Numbered from the stretch's first letter, positions 17,387-27,743 are shown. The stretch is DNA of 64,000 bases from Algoriphagus taiwanensis (GCF_036245645.1 NZ_BTPE01000006.1:205008-269007), one strand, 5' to 3'. Notes: a model not told the origin generated them from the sequence alone. Made by a program: numbers and translations.

Positions 17387-18037
17387 TCAACCTTCAATAA
17401 TTCGGTTTTTAACAGCTTTTTGGACAGCCTCCATTTTGTTGTGAACCTGAAGTTTGGCGTAAATATTCTCGATATGCTTGCGGACGGTTTTGGGTGAAAT
17501 GAAAAGATTTTCACCGATTTGGTTGTAATTGAGCCCTTTGGCCGTTTGCTCCAGAATCTCGATTTCTCGCGCTGTCAAATTGATTTCTTCCTTGGCCTCT
17601 TCAAAATTGGGCGGATTACGAAGGAGCTTCAAAGCCTTCATGGCGATGGAGGGTGTCATGGCTGCTCCTCCTTCCAAGGTATCCAAAATCCCCCGATGCA
17701 GTGTTGGAGGGTCTACTTCCTTCAGAAAATACCCATGAGCACCCGCCTGAATCGCTTTGAAAATATTCTCATCGTTATCAAAAACAGTAAGCATGATGAT
17801 CTTGATCTGAGGGTACTTTTGAGTCACTTTTTCCACAGCCTCAATCCCGTTCATTTTGGGCATCTCGATATCCATCAAAATCAACTGAACATTAGAGTCC
17901 TGCTCCAGCTTGGTAAGTAATTCCTCTCCATTCATTGCCCAAAACTTGACTTCCACGTCTTCAAAGAGTGAAAGCTTGTCCCGAACTGCTTTCAGCAAAA
18001 AGATATTATCCTCTGCAATTGCAATTTTTGTTTTCAT
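17387..18037 (-). CDS. NarL/LuxR-family response regulator
   Basis: A 216-residue two-domain regulator: receiver domain with phospho-acceptor Asp56 (LILMDIEMP), acidic pair Glu9-Asp10 and Lys near 107, then a LuxR helix-turn-helix (NLTAREIEILEQTAKGLNYN). It lies 12 bases after the histidine kinase gene and should be its partner. Targets are not evident from the window. Confidence 0.95.
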   Translation of the reverse strand: MKTKIAIAEDNIFLLKAVRDKLSLFEDVEVKFWAMNGEELLTKLEQDSNVQLILMDIEMPKMNGIEAVEKVTQKYPQIKIIMLTVFDNDENIFKAIQAGAHGYFLKEVDPPTLHRGILDTLEGGAAMTPSIAMKALKLLRNPPNFEEAKEEINLTAREIEILEQTAKGLNYNQIGENLFISPKTVRKHIENIYAKLQVHNKMEAVQKAVKNRIIEG

Positions 18038-18049
18038 CTTTTCAAAAGT

Positions 18050-19921
18050 TTAGCCCACACTTACGAGCGTTCCTGAACCAGGCTGAGTTTCCACTTTAAA
18101 TTCTTTGCCTATTCGTTCTGCGCGACCTCGCATAGTACTCATTCCATTGCCTTCCAGTCTTTGCTCATCAAAGCCCTTTCCATTGTCTTTTACAGAAATA
18201 CTGATTTGATTTTTCTCGTTTTGAACAATGAAAATCTCTATTCGCTCTGCTTCCGCGTGTTTGATTGCATTGTTAAGCGCCTCCTGTGCGATTCGATAGA
18301 AATTGATCCCTTCCAGGGAATTCAACTGAATTTGGGTATCCATGCCCTCTTCCATCTTAAGCTCAAATTCCACCTGAGGACAAAAATCCTTCGCCTTTTG
18401 GATCAATCCTGCCAACCTCAACTGAAGATCTTCCAAAGAGATGGCATCCTTGTTCATCGCCCAAATGGTATCCCGAAGTTCATTGACTGTTTCCACCGTA
18501 AAACCTGAGATCTGATCAATCTTTTTCCCTAAAACTTCCCTGCTAAACTCAGCAAACTTCAAGTGATTGAGCGAAGAAACGATAAAAGTCAACTGTGCAC
18601 CAATATTGTCATGCAGCTCAGCAGCTATGCGGTTTCGCTGATCATTGAGCCGTTTTTGAGTTTCCTGCTCCGCAAAAACAGCCTGAAGCTTGGCTTCCTG
18701 TTCCAGATGTCTGTTTTTGTTTTTCTGCCGGTAATAGATGAAAAAAGAGGTGCCAAGAACTATCAGAAATCCTAATAAAAGAATTAAAAGAAGGACATTT
18801 CTTGACTTGGACTTCACTTCCTCCTCTGCCAAGGCAGCTCGGGATTCGGCAAGCTCCCTTTCTTTAGCCTCGACCTCATAGAGAGTCTGAATTTCCCCGA
18901 TCATCCGAACCCGGTCTTCTTTGAAAATAGAATCTTTAAGCTCAGAATATCTTTCCAAATAAGAAATCGCCTGCTTTAAATCCCCCTTTTTCTGCTGGAA
19001 ACGGAATTGATCATATAAATAATCCCGTAATTTCTCTCGGGATTCCGAAAGGACCACATACTTGTACGTGGAATCCATAAGAATTTCGGCTTGGGAAAAA
19101 TCACCTAATAAATAGGCAATAGTCGCTAGGTTATTGTAATTGGAAGCAATCTTGTACTTATCTCCTGACTTGGTGTTGTAGTAAAGTGAAATATCAATCC
19201 ACTTCTTGGATTCAGCAAATTTCCCCTGTTTGAGCAGCGTATTTCCAATATTATTGAAAGTGTTGGTAAAGGCCGAACTGTCCATCTGAGGATAAAGATC
19301 CAGCACCTGATAGTGGTAAAAGAGAGCAGAGTCCGGCTGATTCCAATCGTCAAAATTTATCCCAACAGCGTTAAGGGTAAAGGCTTTGACTTGAGGACTT
19401 GGATCAGAGTATTTTTCTAAAATTTCCAATCCCTTTTTGGAAAACTCCACCCCTTTGTCATACTGCTCCATGTCATGGTATACGATGGAAATATCCGCAT
19501 AGGAATAGGCCATCCGATTGGAGTCTCCAACAGCCCTGGCACTTTCCAACGCTTTTTGTCCATAGAGCATGGCCTTATCCCAATCTCCGAGGATTGACTC
19601 CAGATAAGTCAAATTATTGTATGCCCGAATAAAATAATAGGAATCCTCTTTCAGACCAAGCAGCTCCAAAGCCTTGAGGTTAGACTTGACAGCCTCTCTT
19701 CTTTCTCCAATTACATTCTGATAGCGGCCCAAAAAATAGAAATACAAACCTGAATCTCTCTTTGTGGGTAGTTGGATGAGTTTTTCTTCGAAAATTCGCC
19801 TCGCAGAATCCTTTTGACTCAAGGCAGCCTCCAATCTCTTGGAAATATCCTGAGAATAAGACGGGAAAAAAGAAGGAAGCAAAAGCAAAGCAAGGAAAAC
19901 ACGTCGCAGCATATCACTCAT
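18050..19921 (-). CDS. TPR sensor histidine kinase (HisKA_3 type)
   Basis: About 623 residues from the ATG at 19921; an ATG nine bases further in (MLRRVFLALLLL) is also possible, while the upstream TTG is unlikely. A signal peptide is followed by a long periplasmic region of tetratricopeptide-like repeats, one membrane span (NVLLLILLLGFLIVLGTSFF), a short coiled coil, the HisKA_3 phospho-acceptor motif AELHDNIGAQLTF and a HATPase domain (EALNNAIKHAEA, DNGKGFDE, GNGMSTMRGRAE). This is the common Bacteroidota NarX-like architecture. The partner regulator is immediately downstream. Confidence 0.94.
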   Translation of the reverse strand: MSDMLRRVFLALLLLPSFFPSYSQDISKRLEAALSQKDSARRIFEEKLIQLPTKRDSGLYFYFLGRYQNVIGERREAVKSNLKALELLGLKEDSYYFIRAYNNLTYLESILGDWDKAMLYGQKALESARAVGDSNRMAYSYADISIVYHDMEQYDKGVEFSKKGLEILEKYSDPSPQVKAFTLNAVGINFDDWNQPDSALFYHYQVLDLYPQMDSSAFTNTFNNIGNTLLKQGKFAESKKWIDISLYYNTKSGDKYKIASNYNNLATIAYLLGDFSQAEILMDSTYKYVVLSESREKLRDYLYDQFRFQQKKGDLKQAISYLERYSELKDSIFKEDRVRMIGEIQTLYEVEAKERELAESRAALAEEEVKSKSRNVLLLILLLGFLIVLGTSFFIYYRQKNKNRHLEQEAKLQAVFAEQETQKRLNDQRNRIAAELHDNIGAQLTFIVSSLNHLKFAEFSREVLGKKIDQISGFTVETVNELRDTIWAMNKDAISLEDLQLRLAGLIQKAKDFCPQVEFELKMEEGMDTQIQLNSLEGINFYRIAQEALNNAIKHAEAERIEIFIVQNEKNQISISVKDNGKGFDEQRLEGNGMSTMRGRAERIGKEFKVETQPGSGTLVSVG

Positions 19922-19998
19922 TCCTGAAAGAAATGAAGATAAAAAAACGGCTTTCCTCACCAAAGAAAAAAGCCGTAAAGAATTAGAATTCGCCTTTA

Positions 19999-20769
19999 TT
20001 AGTAAATCTCTTCGAGAATCTGTGCCAACCTCACACTGGCTGCAATGAGTCTTTCCTCTGCGATAGAATAGTTCTCATACATGTATTGATAGCTGATCCG
20101 CTTGTTTTCAGGAAGATTATAGACCATAGGTCTGAAGCTAACGGCTTCTTTCAGCCAATCTTCCATACTTGCCGAACGGTACTTCGCTTTCATTTCTGGA
20201 GTCAGTCTGCGGTACAGCTCTTCTCCGATTTCGGAATAGCTCATTCCCTGACGATCGATCATGCCACTATCCCAAAGTGAATGGAGATTGGTAGGTTGAC
20301 CAAAAAATTCGATTTTAACATCATTCCCTCCCCGGTCTTCTCCTGTCCCCACATGCAGCGGCTGATGAATGTCCTCCACCATATGGATTAACATTTTGAG
20401 TTTTTCTGTCTCCGTTTTGGGATCCAGGCCTCCTTTTTTCAATTCTTCCTTGAGTCGCTGGATTGCTTCAAATGCATCTCCGCCTTTTTCCTGGATTTCC
20501 GGATCATATTCCCCGTTTTTGCTGGTGAGGTAATGCCAAGTCGTCGCATAGTCGTAGGATCGATCAGAGCGGATTTCATCCATCCAAGTCCCGCTTCTGC
20601 CCAAAGACATAGGATAAAGAACTTTTTCCACCTTTTTCAGGGTGGATTTCTTCATCTGCTTTTCGGCCATGAGACCGATCAGATAGTGACCCAATTGCCC
20701 CCAGGCAAAAGCCTGAGATACGGTCAAAACCATGACCATGGTGAGGATTGCTGTTATTCTTGTTTTCAT
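19999..20769 (-). CDS. Secreted S1/P1-type nuclease
   Basis: A 256-residue protein with a signal peptide ending at AFA. The mature N-terminus begins with Trp (WGQLGH), a zinc ligand in this family, and further ligands appear in WMDEIRSD, TTWHYL, HMVEDIHQPLHVG and NLHSLWDSGMI. These zinc enzymes cleave single-stranded DNA and RNA and remove 3' phosphates, here probably for nutrient scavenging in the periplasm or outside the cell. Confidence 0.93.
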   Translation of the reverse strand: MKTRITAILTMVMVLTVSQAFAWGQLGHYLIGLMAEKQMKKSTLKKVEKVLYPMSLGRSGTWMDEIRSDRSYDYATTWHYLTSKNGEYDPEIQEKGGDAFEAIQRLKEELKKGGLDPKTETEKLKMLIHMVEDIHQPLHVGTGEDRGGNDVKIEFFGQPTNLHSLWDSGMIDRQGMSYSEIGEELYRRLTPEMKAKYRSASMEDWLKEAVSFRPMVYNLPENKRISYQYMYENYSIAEERLIAASVRLAQILEEIY

Positions 20770-20828
20770 AGGGAATTAAAAAAGCGAAGATATCTCCTCG
20801 CCTTCAATTTGGGATTAGTTCTAGTTTA

Positions 20829-22016
20829 TCAATTTGCTAACTCGGAAACAGCCAGCCAGGCCATCAAGCCTGCGCCGATTTCCAAAGCTTCTTCTTCAAT
20901 ATCAAAGGTGGGCGTATGAACTCCGGAAACAATGCCCTTTTCCTCATTTCGGGTACCTAGTCTATAGAAGCAGCCGTCTATCTCCTGAGAGAAAAAGGCA
21001 AAATCCTCCGCTGCCATCCAAATATCCAGATCGAGGACATTTTCCTCCCCGAGGAATTCCCTCGCTGCATTCATGGATCTAAGGGTAAGCTCAGGATCAT
21101 TATTGAGAAAAGGATAGCCCTTTCTGATCTCAAAATCCAACTTTCCTCCCATGCCCTCCACGATACCATGAGCGATTTGAAGCATTTTTTCATGCGCTTT
21201 AGCTCTCCATGCCTCATCCAGAGTACGGAAAGTGCCTTGAATTTTCACCTCATTGGGAATCACATTGGTAGCACCCAAACCCTCAATGCGTCCAAAGGAA
21301 AGCACCGACGGAATCTTGGGATTAGCTACCCGACTGACGATCTGCTGCAAGGCCACGATCATATGTGAAGCGATCAGTACCGGGTCAATAAACGTCTCCG
21401 GCATCGCTCCATGACCGCCTTTACCCGTGACAGTAATGTATATTTCATCCGTACTTGCCATGTATAGGCCCGGGCGGAATCCTACTTTTCCTGCAGGAAT
21501 GAAAGGCATAACATGCTGCCCGATAATGGAATTAGGTCGTGGATTTTCCAAAACCTTATCCTTAATCATCAGAGAAGCACCACCGGGTACCAATTCCTCT
21601 CCCGGCTGAAAGATCAATTTGATGGTCCCTTCAAATTGGTCTTTGACTTCGTTGAGAATTTTAGCTGCTCCCAAAAGAGATGCAGTATGCGCATCATGAC
21701 CGCAGGCGTGCATTACTCCAGGATTTTGGGATTTGTAGGGGACGTCGTTAGCCTCCACAATAGGAAGTGCATCCATATCTGCCCGGAGAGCCACTACTTT
21801 TTTGTCGGGATTTTTGCCTTTGATCAGTGCTGCCCAGCCTGTATTGGCTTTGGACTCCACTTCAGTGATGCCGATTTCTTCAAGGCGTTTTTTGACAAAA
21901 GCAGCTGTCTCAAACTCCTGAAATGAAAGCTCAGGATGAGCATGCAAATGCCGTCTCGTGGAAATAACTTCCTCCTTGTAGGCTTTTGCCAATGATTTAA
22001 TTCTGTCTTTCAGCAT
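20829..22016 (-). CDS. M20D family amidohydrolase (N-acyl-amino-acid type)
   Basis: A 395-residue metallohydrolase starting at the ATG at 22016 (MLKDRIKSLAKAY). RRHLHAHPELSFQE, MHACGHDAHTASLLG (metal Cys/His), PGEELVPGGA and AAEDFAFF are the family motifs. It would hydrolyse N-acyl or indole-acetyl-type amino-acid conjugates in the cytoplasm. It overlaps the SPOR lipoprotein gene by 20 bases. Reading further upstream only adds residues from the neighbour's frame. Confidence 0.92.
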   Translation of the reverse strand: MLKDRIKSLAKAYKEEVISTRRHLHAHPELSFQEFETAAFVKKRLEEIGITEVESKANTGWAALIKGKNPDKKVVALRADMDALPIVEANDVPYKSQNPGVMHACGHDAHTASLLGAAKILNEVKDQFEGTIKLIFQPGEELVPGGASLMIKDKVLENPRPNSIIGQHVMPFIPAGKVGFRPGLYMASTDEIYITVTGKGGHGAMPETFIDPVLIASHMIVALQQIVSRVANPKIPSVLSFGRIEGLGATNVIPNEVKIQGTFRTLDEAWRAKAHEKMLQIAHGIVEGMGGKLDFEIRKGYPFLNNDPELTLRSMNAAREFLGEENVLDLDIWMAAEDFAFFSQEIDGCFYRLGTRNEEKGIVSGVHTPTFDIEEEALEIGAGLMAWLAVSELAN

Positions 22017-22542
22017 TGGAATCTGTGGTAGGCGAGACGTATTCTTTTCTCTGGAATCGATCCTGAATAATTCTCGCAGTCGGGAAGGTCCCTTTGATCT
22101 GAGAAAATACTTTTTGCGCCTCAAACTTGTACGCATACCGGCCGATTTTCAGCAAATACCTAGGCTGCTGATACTGCATTTCGGCTTTGATATCCGGAAA
22201 ATAAGTATTTAGGTCCTCCTGAGTCTTGAACGCCTGATCCCGGTTTACTCCGGAATAAACCAAAACGGTATAGCCACTGAAGTAGAGTTCGGATTTATTC
22301 TTTTCGTATCCTTTCCTCTGCAAATCAAGCAACTGATTGTCCACCGACTGCACGGAAATCTCCATTTCCTCTTCTTTTTGGCTGTTCAGCTTTTCTTCAA
22401 AATCATCATACTCTGGCAAAGTCAAAGAAAGATCTTCTTGATAGTTGGCATAAACATCTGCCCCGGAGTTATTACCCGTCTGGGAGGACTTACAGCCTAC
22501 CAAGATTAAAATGACCAAGAAGATTCCCCAGTTGATTTTCAT
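21997..22542 (-). CDS. SPOR-domain lipoprotein
   Basis: A 181-residue protein with lipobox LVGC near residue 17, a charged middle, and a C-terminal SPOR-like domain (GYTVLVYSGVNRDQAFKTQE ... YLLKIGRYAYKFEA). SPOR domains bind denuded septal peptidoglycan, so a role at the cell envelope is likely. It starts four bases after secA ends and runs into the amidohydrolase gene, suggesting a secA-SPOR-amidohydrolase operon. Confidence 0.88.
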   Translation of the reverse strand: MKINWGIFLVILILVGCKSSQTGNNSGADVYANYQEDLSLTLPEYDDFEEKLNSQKEEEMEISVQSVDNQLLDLQRKGYEKNKSELYFSGYTVLVYSGVNRDQAFKTQEDLNTYFPDIKAEMQYQQPRYLLKIGRYAYKFEAQKVFSQIKGTFPTARIIQDRFQRKEYVSPTTDSNAERQN

Positions 22543-22546
22543 GAGC

Positions 22547-25500
22547 TTAGTTTTCTATAACCACACATTTACCATCGGCGATGTCCTGCTCTACAGCTTT
22601 GTATTTGACATCGGTTTTGGTAGTGCCATTGGTGTACTGAACAGAGACTTTGTCATTTCTGCCATAAGATTTTTCAGACTTTCGAGGTGCCACCACCTGA
22701 GGCGCTGGCCTACCCGCATTGGCAGCGGCTACTGCAGCCCTTCCCGCACCCGGATTTAGGCTGCTGCCTACCTCTGCTTTGGAAGCTTGAACTTTGGGTT
22801 CGGCCGCACGCTGAGCTTGGGCCTGCTGTACCTGTTGCGGGTCCTGCTTAGGCAAATCAGCCCGAGTCAAGAAGGAAATCATGTCCTCGTTCAGCTTGCC
22901 GATAAAGCGCTTGAACATTTCAAAAGCCTCAAATTTGTAAATCAAAAGTGGGTCTTTTTGTTCGTAAACCGCATTCTGAACCGACTGCTTCAGGTCATCC
23001 ATATCCCGGAGATGTTCTTTCCAGTTTTGATCGATGATGGCCAGAGTCACGTTCTTCTCGATTGACCTGATCAATTCTCGGCCTTCGGTCTTGAGTGTAG
23101 ATTCCAAGTTGCAAACCACACCGATCTGCTTAAGGCCATCGGTGATCGGAACCATAATGTCTTTCACGGTAGCCCCTCTTTCCTCAAATACCCTCTGGAA
23201 AATCGGAAGAGCAGTCTGCCTGATCAATTCATTTTTCTTGGAGTAGTTTTCAAAAGCCACCTTGTAAAGCTCCTGGGTCAAAGCCTCGGTGCTTTTGCTC
23301 TTCAGGTCATTCTCAGAAATGTGATAATCTACCCCGATGGTCGTGAAAATATTCATTCTCAGATTCTCTGCATCCTCGGTGGATTTGCCCATTCCGATAA
23401 GACTTTCGCAGACATCAAAGAGAATGTTGAGAATATCCAACTCCAGTCGTTCGCCTTTGAGCGCATTTCTTCGGCGCTTATAAACCACTTCCCGTTGGGA
23501 ATTCATCACGTCATCGTACTCCAAAAGACGCTTTCGGGTACCGAAGTTATTTTCCTCCACCTTACGCTGAGCACGCTCAATGGACTTGGTAATCATGCTG
23601 TGCTGAATCACTTCGCCTTCTTCGAGTCCCATTCGGTCCATCAGCTTGGCGATTCGATCCGATCCAAACAATCGCATCAAAGAATCTTCCAGAGACACAA
23701 AGAACTGGGAAGAACCCACGTCACCCTGTCGTCCCGAACGACCTCTCAACTGTCTGTCTACGCGTCGGGATTCGTGTCTTTCAGTACCGATGATCGCCAA
23801 ACCGCCGGCCTTTCTGGATTCAGGGGTCAATTTGATATCCGTTCCCCGTCCCGCCATGTTTGTTGCAATCGTCACGGTTCCTGGCTTACCTGCTTCAGCG
23901 ACAATGTCTGCCTCTCTGGCGTGTTGCTTGGCATTGAGTACCTGATGAGGGATTTTCTTCAGGGTCAACATTCGGCTCAAAACCTCCGAAATCTCCACTG
24001 AAGTGGTACCTACAAGCACCGGTCTTCCCGCTGCAACCAATTCATTGATTTCGTCAGTGACTGCATTGAATTTTTCCCTTACGGTCTTGTAGACTTTGTC
24101 CTCTCGGTCCTGTCTGATGATTGGCTTGTTGGTCGGGATGACTACCACATCCAGCTTGTAGATTTCCCAGAATTCTCCTGCCTCTGTCTCCGCTGTTCCG
24201 GTCATACCTGCCAGCTTGTGATACATTCGGAAGTAGTTCTGCAAAGTAATCGTAGCATAAGTCTGCGTAGCATCCTCCACTTTCACGTTTTCCTTTGCCT
24301 CTATAGCCTGATGCAATCCATCGGAATAGCGACGGCCTTCCATCACACGGCCTGTTTGCTCATCAACGATTTTTACTTTGCCATCAACCAAGATATATTC
24401 TGTATCCCGCTCAAACATGCAATAAGCCTTGAGCAACTGATTGACGGTATGAATTCTTTGTGCCTTGACGCCATAATCCTTGATGACCTCTTCTTTTCGG
24501 ATGAGTTTTTCTTTGTCATCCAGACTTTCGTCTTTTTCCAATTCGGCAATGACAACTCCGATATCAGGAAGGATAAAGAAGGTAGGATCTTCGTTTTTGG
24601 AAGTCATGGCTTCGATACCCCGATCGGTCAAGTCTACCACATTGCTTTTTTCATCAATGGTAAAAAACAGAGGCTCATCCGCTTCCGGCATGTTCCTTTT
24701 GTTGTCCTGCAGATAGTAATTCTCCGTTTTCTGTAAAATCACTCGGATACCGGGCTCGGAAAGGTATTTGATCAGAGGCTTGTATTTAGGAATACCGCGG
24801 TAAGCTCTAAACAAGGCCAAACCTCCCTCTTTTTCATTTCCGTCTGCGATTTGTTTTTTGGCTTGGGCCAAGAAGCCCTGAACAAGTTTTCTCTGCTCAT
24901 CCACCAAAGCTGAAACTCTTGGCTTCATCGCGTCAAATTCATGCACATCCCCACGTGGAACAGGACCTGAAATAATCAATGGAGTCCTAGCATCATCGAT
25001 CAAAACAGAGTCCACTTCATCCACCATGGCAAAGTGATGCTTGCCCTGAACCAAATCTCCGGCCTCACGAGCCATGTTGTCACGGAGATAGTCAAAGCCA
25101 AATTCATTATTGGTGCCATAGACAATGTCGGAAGCGTAGGCTTTCTTCCTCCCGGGTGAATTAGGCTGGTACTTGTCAATGCAATCCACAGACAGTCCGT
25201 GGAATTCAAAAAGTGGAGCATTCCATTCGGAATCCCGCTTGGCCAAGTAATCGTTGACAGTAACCAAGTGAACGCCTCGACCAGAAAGCGCATTGAGGAA
25301 TGCAGGAAGAGTAGATACGAGGGTTTTTCCTTCCCCGGTCGCCATTTCTGCGATTTTACCCTTATGCAAAACCATCCCTCCGATCAGCTGCACATCGTAG
25401 TGCACCATATCCCAAACCACCTCATTACCGGCGGCCATCCACTTATTTTGCCAAATGGCTTTTTCGCCTTCGATGATCACATTGGGCTTCGTAGCAGCAA

Positions 25501-25927
25501 GTTCGCGGTCTCTCATTGTAGCTGACACTTCCAGCTTTCCATTCTCTTTGAATCGTCGAGCCGTCTCTTTCACTACTGCAAAAGCCTGGGTCATGACATC
25601 ATCGAGGACTTTTTCCAGCTCGGTATCCCGGTCTTTTTCCAGCTTATCGATTTGGTTGAAAAGCTGATCCTTTTGCTGGATAGCATCTACTGGCAGACCT
25701 TCGATCTGAGCCCGGATTTCGGTGATTTGATCGTCGATTGATTTTAGCCTTTCGTTGATCACGGAGCGGATTTCGGCAGTTTTTGCTCTTAGCTCATCAT
25801 CCGATAAGCGGCTTAATCCTGAAAAAATCTCATTGATTTCTTTTACTCTTGGAAGCAGTTCCTTGATATCTCTGTCGGATTTGGTCCCGAATACTTTGGC
25901 CAATCCTTTTGCAATAAATTCTAGCAT
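22547..25927 (-). CDS. secA: Preprotein translocase ATPase SecA
   Basis: An 1126-residue SecA, longer than the roughly 900 of E. coli because of family-typical insertions. Motor motifs are present: MATGEGKTL (Walker A), DEVDSVLIDDARTPL, TNMAGRGTDIKL and GRSGRQGD. The end is basic and lacks the C-terminal Cys/His zinc motif, as is usual in this phylum. ATG at 25927 (MLEFIAKGLAKVFG) matches the family start. SecA drives export through SecYEG. Confidence 0.97.
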   Translation of the reverse strand: MLEFIAKGLAKVFGTKSDRDIKELLPRVKEINEIFSGLSRLSDDELRAKTAEIRSVINERLKSIDDQITEIRAQIEGLPVDAIQQKDQLFNQIDKLEKDRDTELEKVLDDVMTQAFAVVKETARRFKENGKLEVSATMRDRELAATKPNVIIEGEKAIWQNKWMAAGNEVVWDMVHYDVQLIGGMVLHKGKIAEMATGEGKTLVSTLPAFLNALSGRGVHLVTVNDYLAKRDSEWNAPLFEFHGLSVDCIDKYQPNSPGRKKAYASDIVYGTNNEFGFDYLRDNMAREAGDLVQGKHHFAMVDEVDSVLIDDARTPLIISGPVPRGDVHEFDAMKPRVSALVDEQRKLVQGFLAQAKKQIADGNEKEGGLALFRAYRGIPKYKPLIKYLSEPGIRVILQKTENYYLQDNKRNMPEADEPLFFTIDEKSNVVDLTDRGIEAMTSKNEDPTFFILPDIGVVIAELEKDESLDDKEKLIRKEEVIKDYGVKAQRIHTVNQLLKAYCMFERDTEYILVDGKVKIVDEQTGRVMEGRRYSDGLHQAIEAKENVKVEDATQTYATITLQNYFRMYHKLAGMTGTAETEAGEFWEIYKLDVVVIPTNKPIIRQDREDKVYKTVREKFNAVTDEINELVAAGRPVLVGTTSVEISEVLSRMLTLKKIPHQVLNAKQHAREADIVAEAGKPGTVTIATNMAGRGTDIKLTPESRKAGGLAIIGTERHESRRVDRQLRGRSGRQGDVGSSQFFVSLEDSLMRLFGSDRIAKLMDRMGLEEGEVIQHSMITKSIERAQRKVEENNFGTRKRLLEYDDVMNSQREVVYKRRRNALKGERLELDILNILFDVCESLIGMGKSTEDAENLRMNIFTTIGVDYHISENDLKSKSTEALTQELYKVAFENYSKKNELIRQTALPIFQRVFEERGATVKDIMVPITDGLKQIGVVCNLESTLKTEGRELIRSIEKNVTLAIIDQNWKEHLRDMDDLKQSVQNAVYEQKDPLLIYKFEAFEMFKRFIGKLNEDMISFLTRADLPKQDPQQVQQAQAQRAAEPKVQASKAEVGSSLNPGAGRAAVAAANAGRPAPQVVAPRKSEKSYGRNDKVSVQYTNGTTKTDVKYKAVEQDIADGKCVVIEN

Positions 25928-26026
25928 GTTTCTGTATTGAATCCCCAAATAGGGCTTTAAAATTAATCCCTTTTTATTAGAATTGATAATTGTCCTCCGC
26001 AGAACCACGCGGTTCTACAGGGTTGG

Positions 26027-26800
26027 TTAAAGGCTTATTTTGCCGGAAAAGACCTGTTCGGCCGGACCGATAAGCCAGATATTTTCAAATCCCCCTTTTT
26101 CGTCCGCTTGAAATTTAACGGAAAGCTTTCCTCCCAGGGTATTGATTTTGATTAAGTTTTGGCTCTTGTCTTTACCATAGGCTAAAGCTGCGGCAGTCAC
26201 GCCTGTTCCGCAGGAAAGCGTCTCATTTTCCACTCCGCGCTCATAGGTTCGGACAAATATTTCATCCTCTGCCATGGCTTGGACGAAATTGACGTTGGTA
26301 CCTCCGGGAGAGTAGGCCGAATCATACCGGATATCTTTTCCTGTTTCAAATACGGGATAGGAATGAATATCCTCAACCAGACGGATGTGGTGAGGAGAGC
26401 CGGTATTGAGAAAGAAATCTTCGGCTCTGCTTTCCACCTTTTCTACATTACCCATCAATAGCTCCACCTGACCTCCGGAAATCAAGGCTTCATGAGGCCC
26501 ATCAATCGCCAAGAAACGGGTTTTGCCGGAAATTATTCCAAGAAAAGAGGAAAAAGCCACAGCACATCTCGCCCCGTTTCCACACATGCTTTGGCTGCCG
26601 TCGGCATTGAAATAGATCATTTCAAAATCAAAATCCGGATGATTTCTGATCAGAATCAGCCCATCCGCACCGATTCCAAACTTTCGGTCACAAAGCTTTT
26701 GCACCAAGGTCAGGTTCTTTTCATCAAATCGCTGATCTCTGTCATCAACCATGACAAAATCATTGCCTGTGCCCTGATATTTATAGAAGTTGATTTCCAT
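26027..26800 (-). CDS. dapF: Diaminopimelate epimerase
   Basis: A 257-residue enzyme converting LL- to meso-diaminopimelate for lysine and peptidoglycan synthesis. The two catalytic cysteines are Cys73 (MCGNGARC) and Cys197 (SCGTGVTAAA). The start at 26800 (MEINFYKYQGTGNDF) fits the family; a longer reading frame begins upstream without support. Confidence 0.96.
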   Translation of the reverse strand: MEINFYKYQGTGNDFVMVDDRDQRFDEKNLTLVQKLCDRKFGIGADGLILIRNHPDFDFEMIYFNADGSQSMCGNGARCAVAFSSFLGIISGKTRFLAIDGPHEALISGGQVELLMGNVEKVESRAEDFFLNTGSPHHIRLVEDIHSYPVFETGKDIRYDSAYSPGGTNVNFVQAMAEDEIFVRTYERGVENETLSCGTGVTAAALAYGKDKSQNLIKINTLGGKLSVKFQADEKGGFENIWLIGPAEQVFSGKISL

Positions 26801-26969
26801 CAAGAAAATTTTTATTTGTCCAGACAAAAACTTGTCCAAGGACTAATTTGCCTACAAACATAACCAAGATGTCAGGAAATCGGACGGAATGTCTGATTAT
26901 CAATTTTTAATCCTAATCAGTTTGCCTAATTTCAGGGATTGAATCTGTATTAACCTTATTATTTATACC

Positions 26970-27725
26970 ATGAAAAATCTAGAAAACGGATTGAGCAGAA
27001 GAGAATTTTTATCCAATACTTCCAAGGCAGGACTCGCAGTAAGCTTAGTGGGTACTGGGATTCTCAGTGCTTGTTCGGGAGAGGTAAAAGGAGACAGCAA
27101 AGCCATTTTGGCAACCAGTTTTTCTCAGACTCCCTTAGCTTACGATTTCTCCGCTTTGGCTCCGCATATTGATGCGATGACTATGGAGATTCACTACACT
27201 AAGCACGCTGCCGGTTATGCAAAAAACCTGGGAGATGCCATCGGGGAGGAGAATGTCGATACCAACAAGCCTTTAGAGGACCTTTTGGCCAATATTTCCC
27301 AGTATTCGACCAAAATGAGAAACAACGGTGGAGGGCACTACAACCATGAGCTATTCTGGAAAGTCATGGCTCCCAATGCCGGTGGAAAACCGGAGGGACA
27401 GCTTTCTGAGGCAATCAACAGCGCTTTTGGAAGCTATGAAGCCTTCGTCGAGCAGTTTGAGACTGCTGCAAAAACCCGGTTCGGCTCAGGATGGGCTTGG
27501 CTGGTAGTCGGAGAGGACAAAAAGCTGGCCGTAGGCTCCACTGCCAATCAGGACAATCCGCTGATGGATATCTCGGACTTCAAAGGAACCCCGCTTATGG
27601 GTATTGACGTGTGGGAGCATGCCTACTATCTCAACTACCAAAACAGAAGACCGGATTACGTGACAGCCTTTTGGAACGTAATCAATTGGAATGCAGTTTC
27701 TGACCGATATATGGCTGCACTCTAA
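26970..27725 (+). CDS. Fe/Mn superoxide dismutase with Tat-lipoprotein leader
   Basis: A 251-residue SodA/B-type enzyme. The leader has a twin-arginine motif (LSRREFL, residues 8-14) and a lipobox (LSAC near 34), so the protein should be folded in the cytoplasm with its metal and exported by Tat, then lipidated. Metal ligands are in EIHYTKHAAGY, GGHYNHELFW and DVWEHAYY. Fe versus Mn use cannot be decided by eye. Stands alone, followed by a terminator. Confidence 0.93.
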   Translation: MKNLENGLSRREFLSNTSKAGLAVSLVGTGILSACSGEVKGDSKAILATSFSQTPLAYDFSALAPHIDAMTMEIHYTKHAAGYAKNLGDAIGEENVDTNKPLEDLLANISQYSTKMRNNGGGHYNHELFWKVMAPNAGGKPEGQLSEAINSAFGSYEAFVEQFETAAKTRFGSGWAWLVVGEDKKLAVGSTANQDNPLMDISDFKGTPLMGIDVWEHAYYLNYQNRRPDYVTAFWNVINWNAVSDRYMAAL

Positions 27726-27743
27726 TCCGGAAAAAGCTTCCAG

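Noticed and set aside
23321..24001. 226-codon open frame opposite secA
   Set aside because: It is fully antisense to a certain gene, has no leader or family motif and reflects codon bias of secA.
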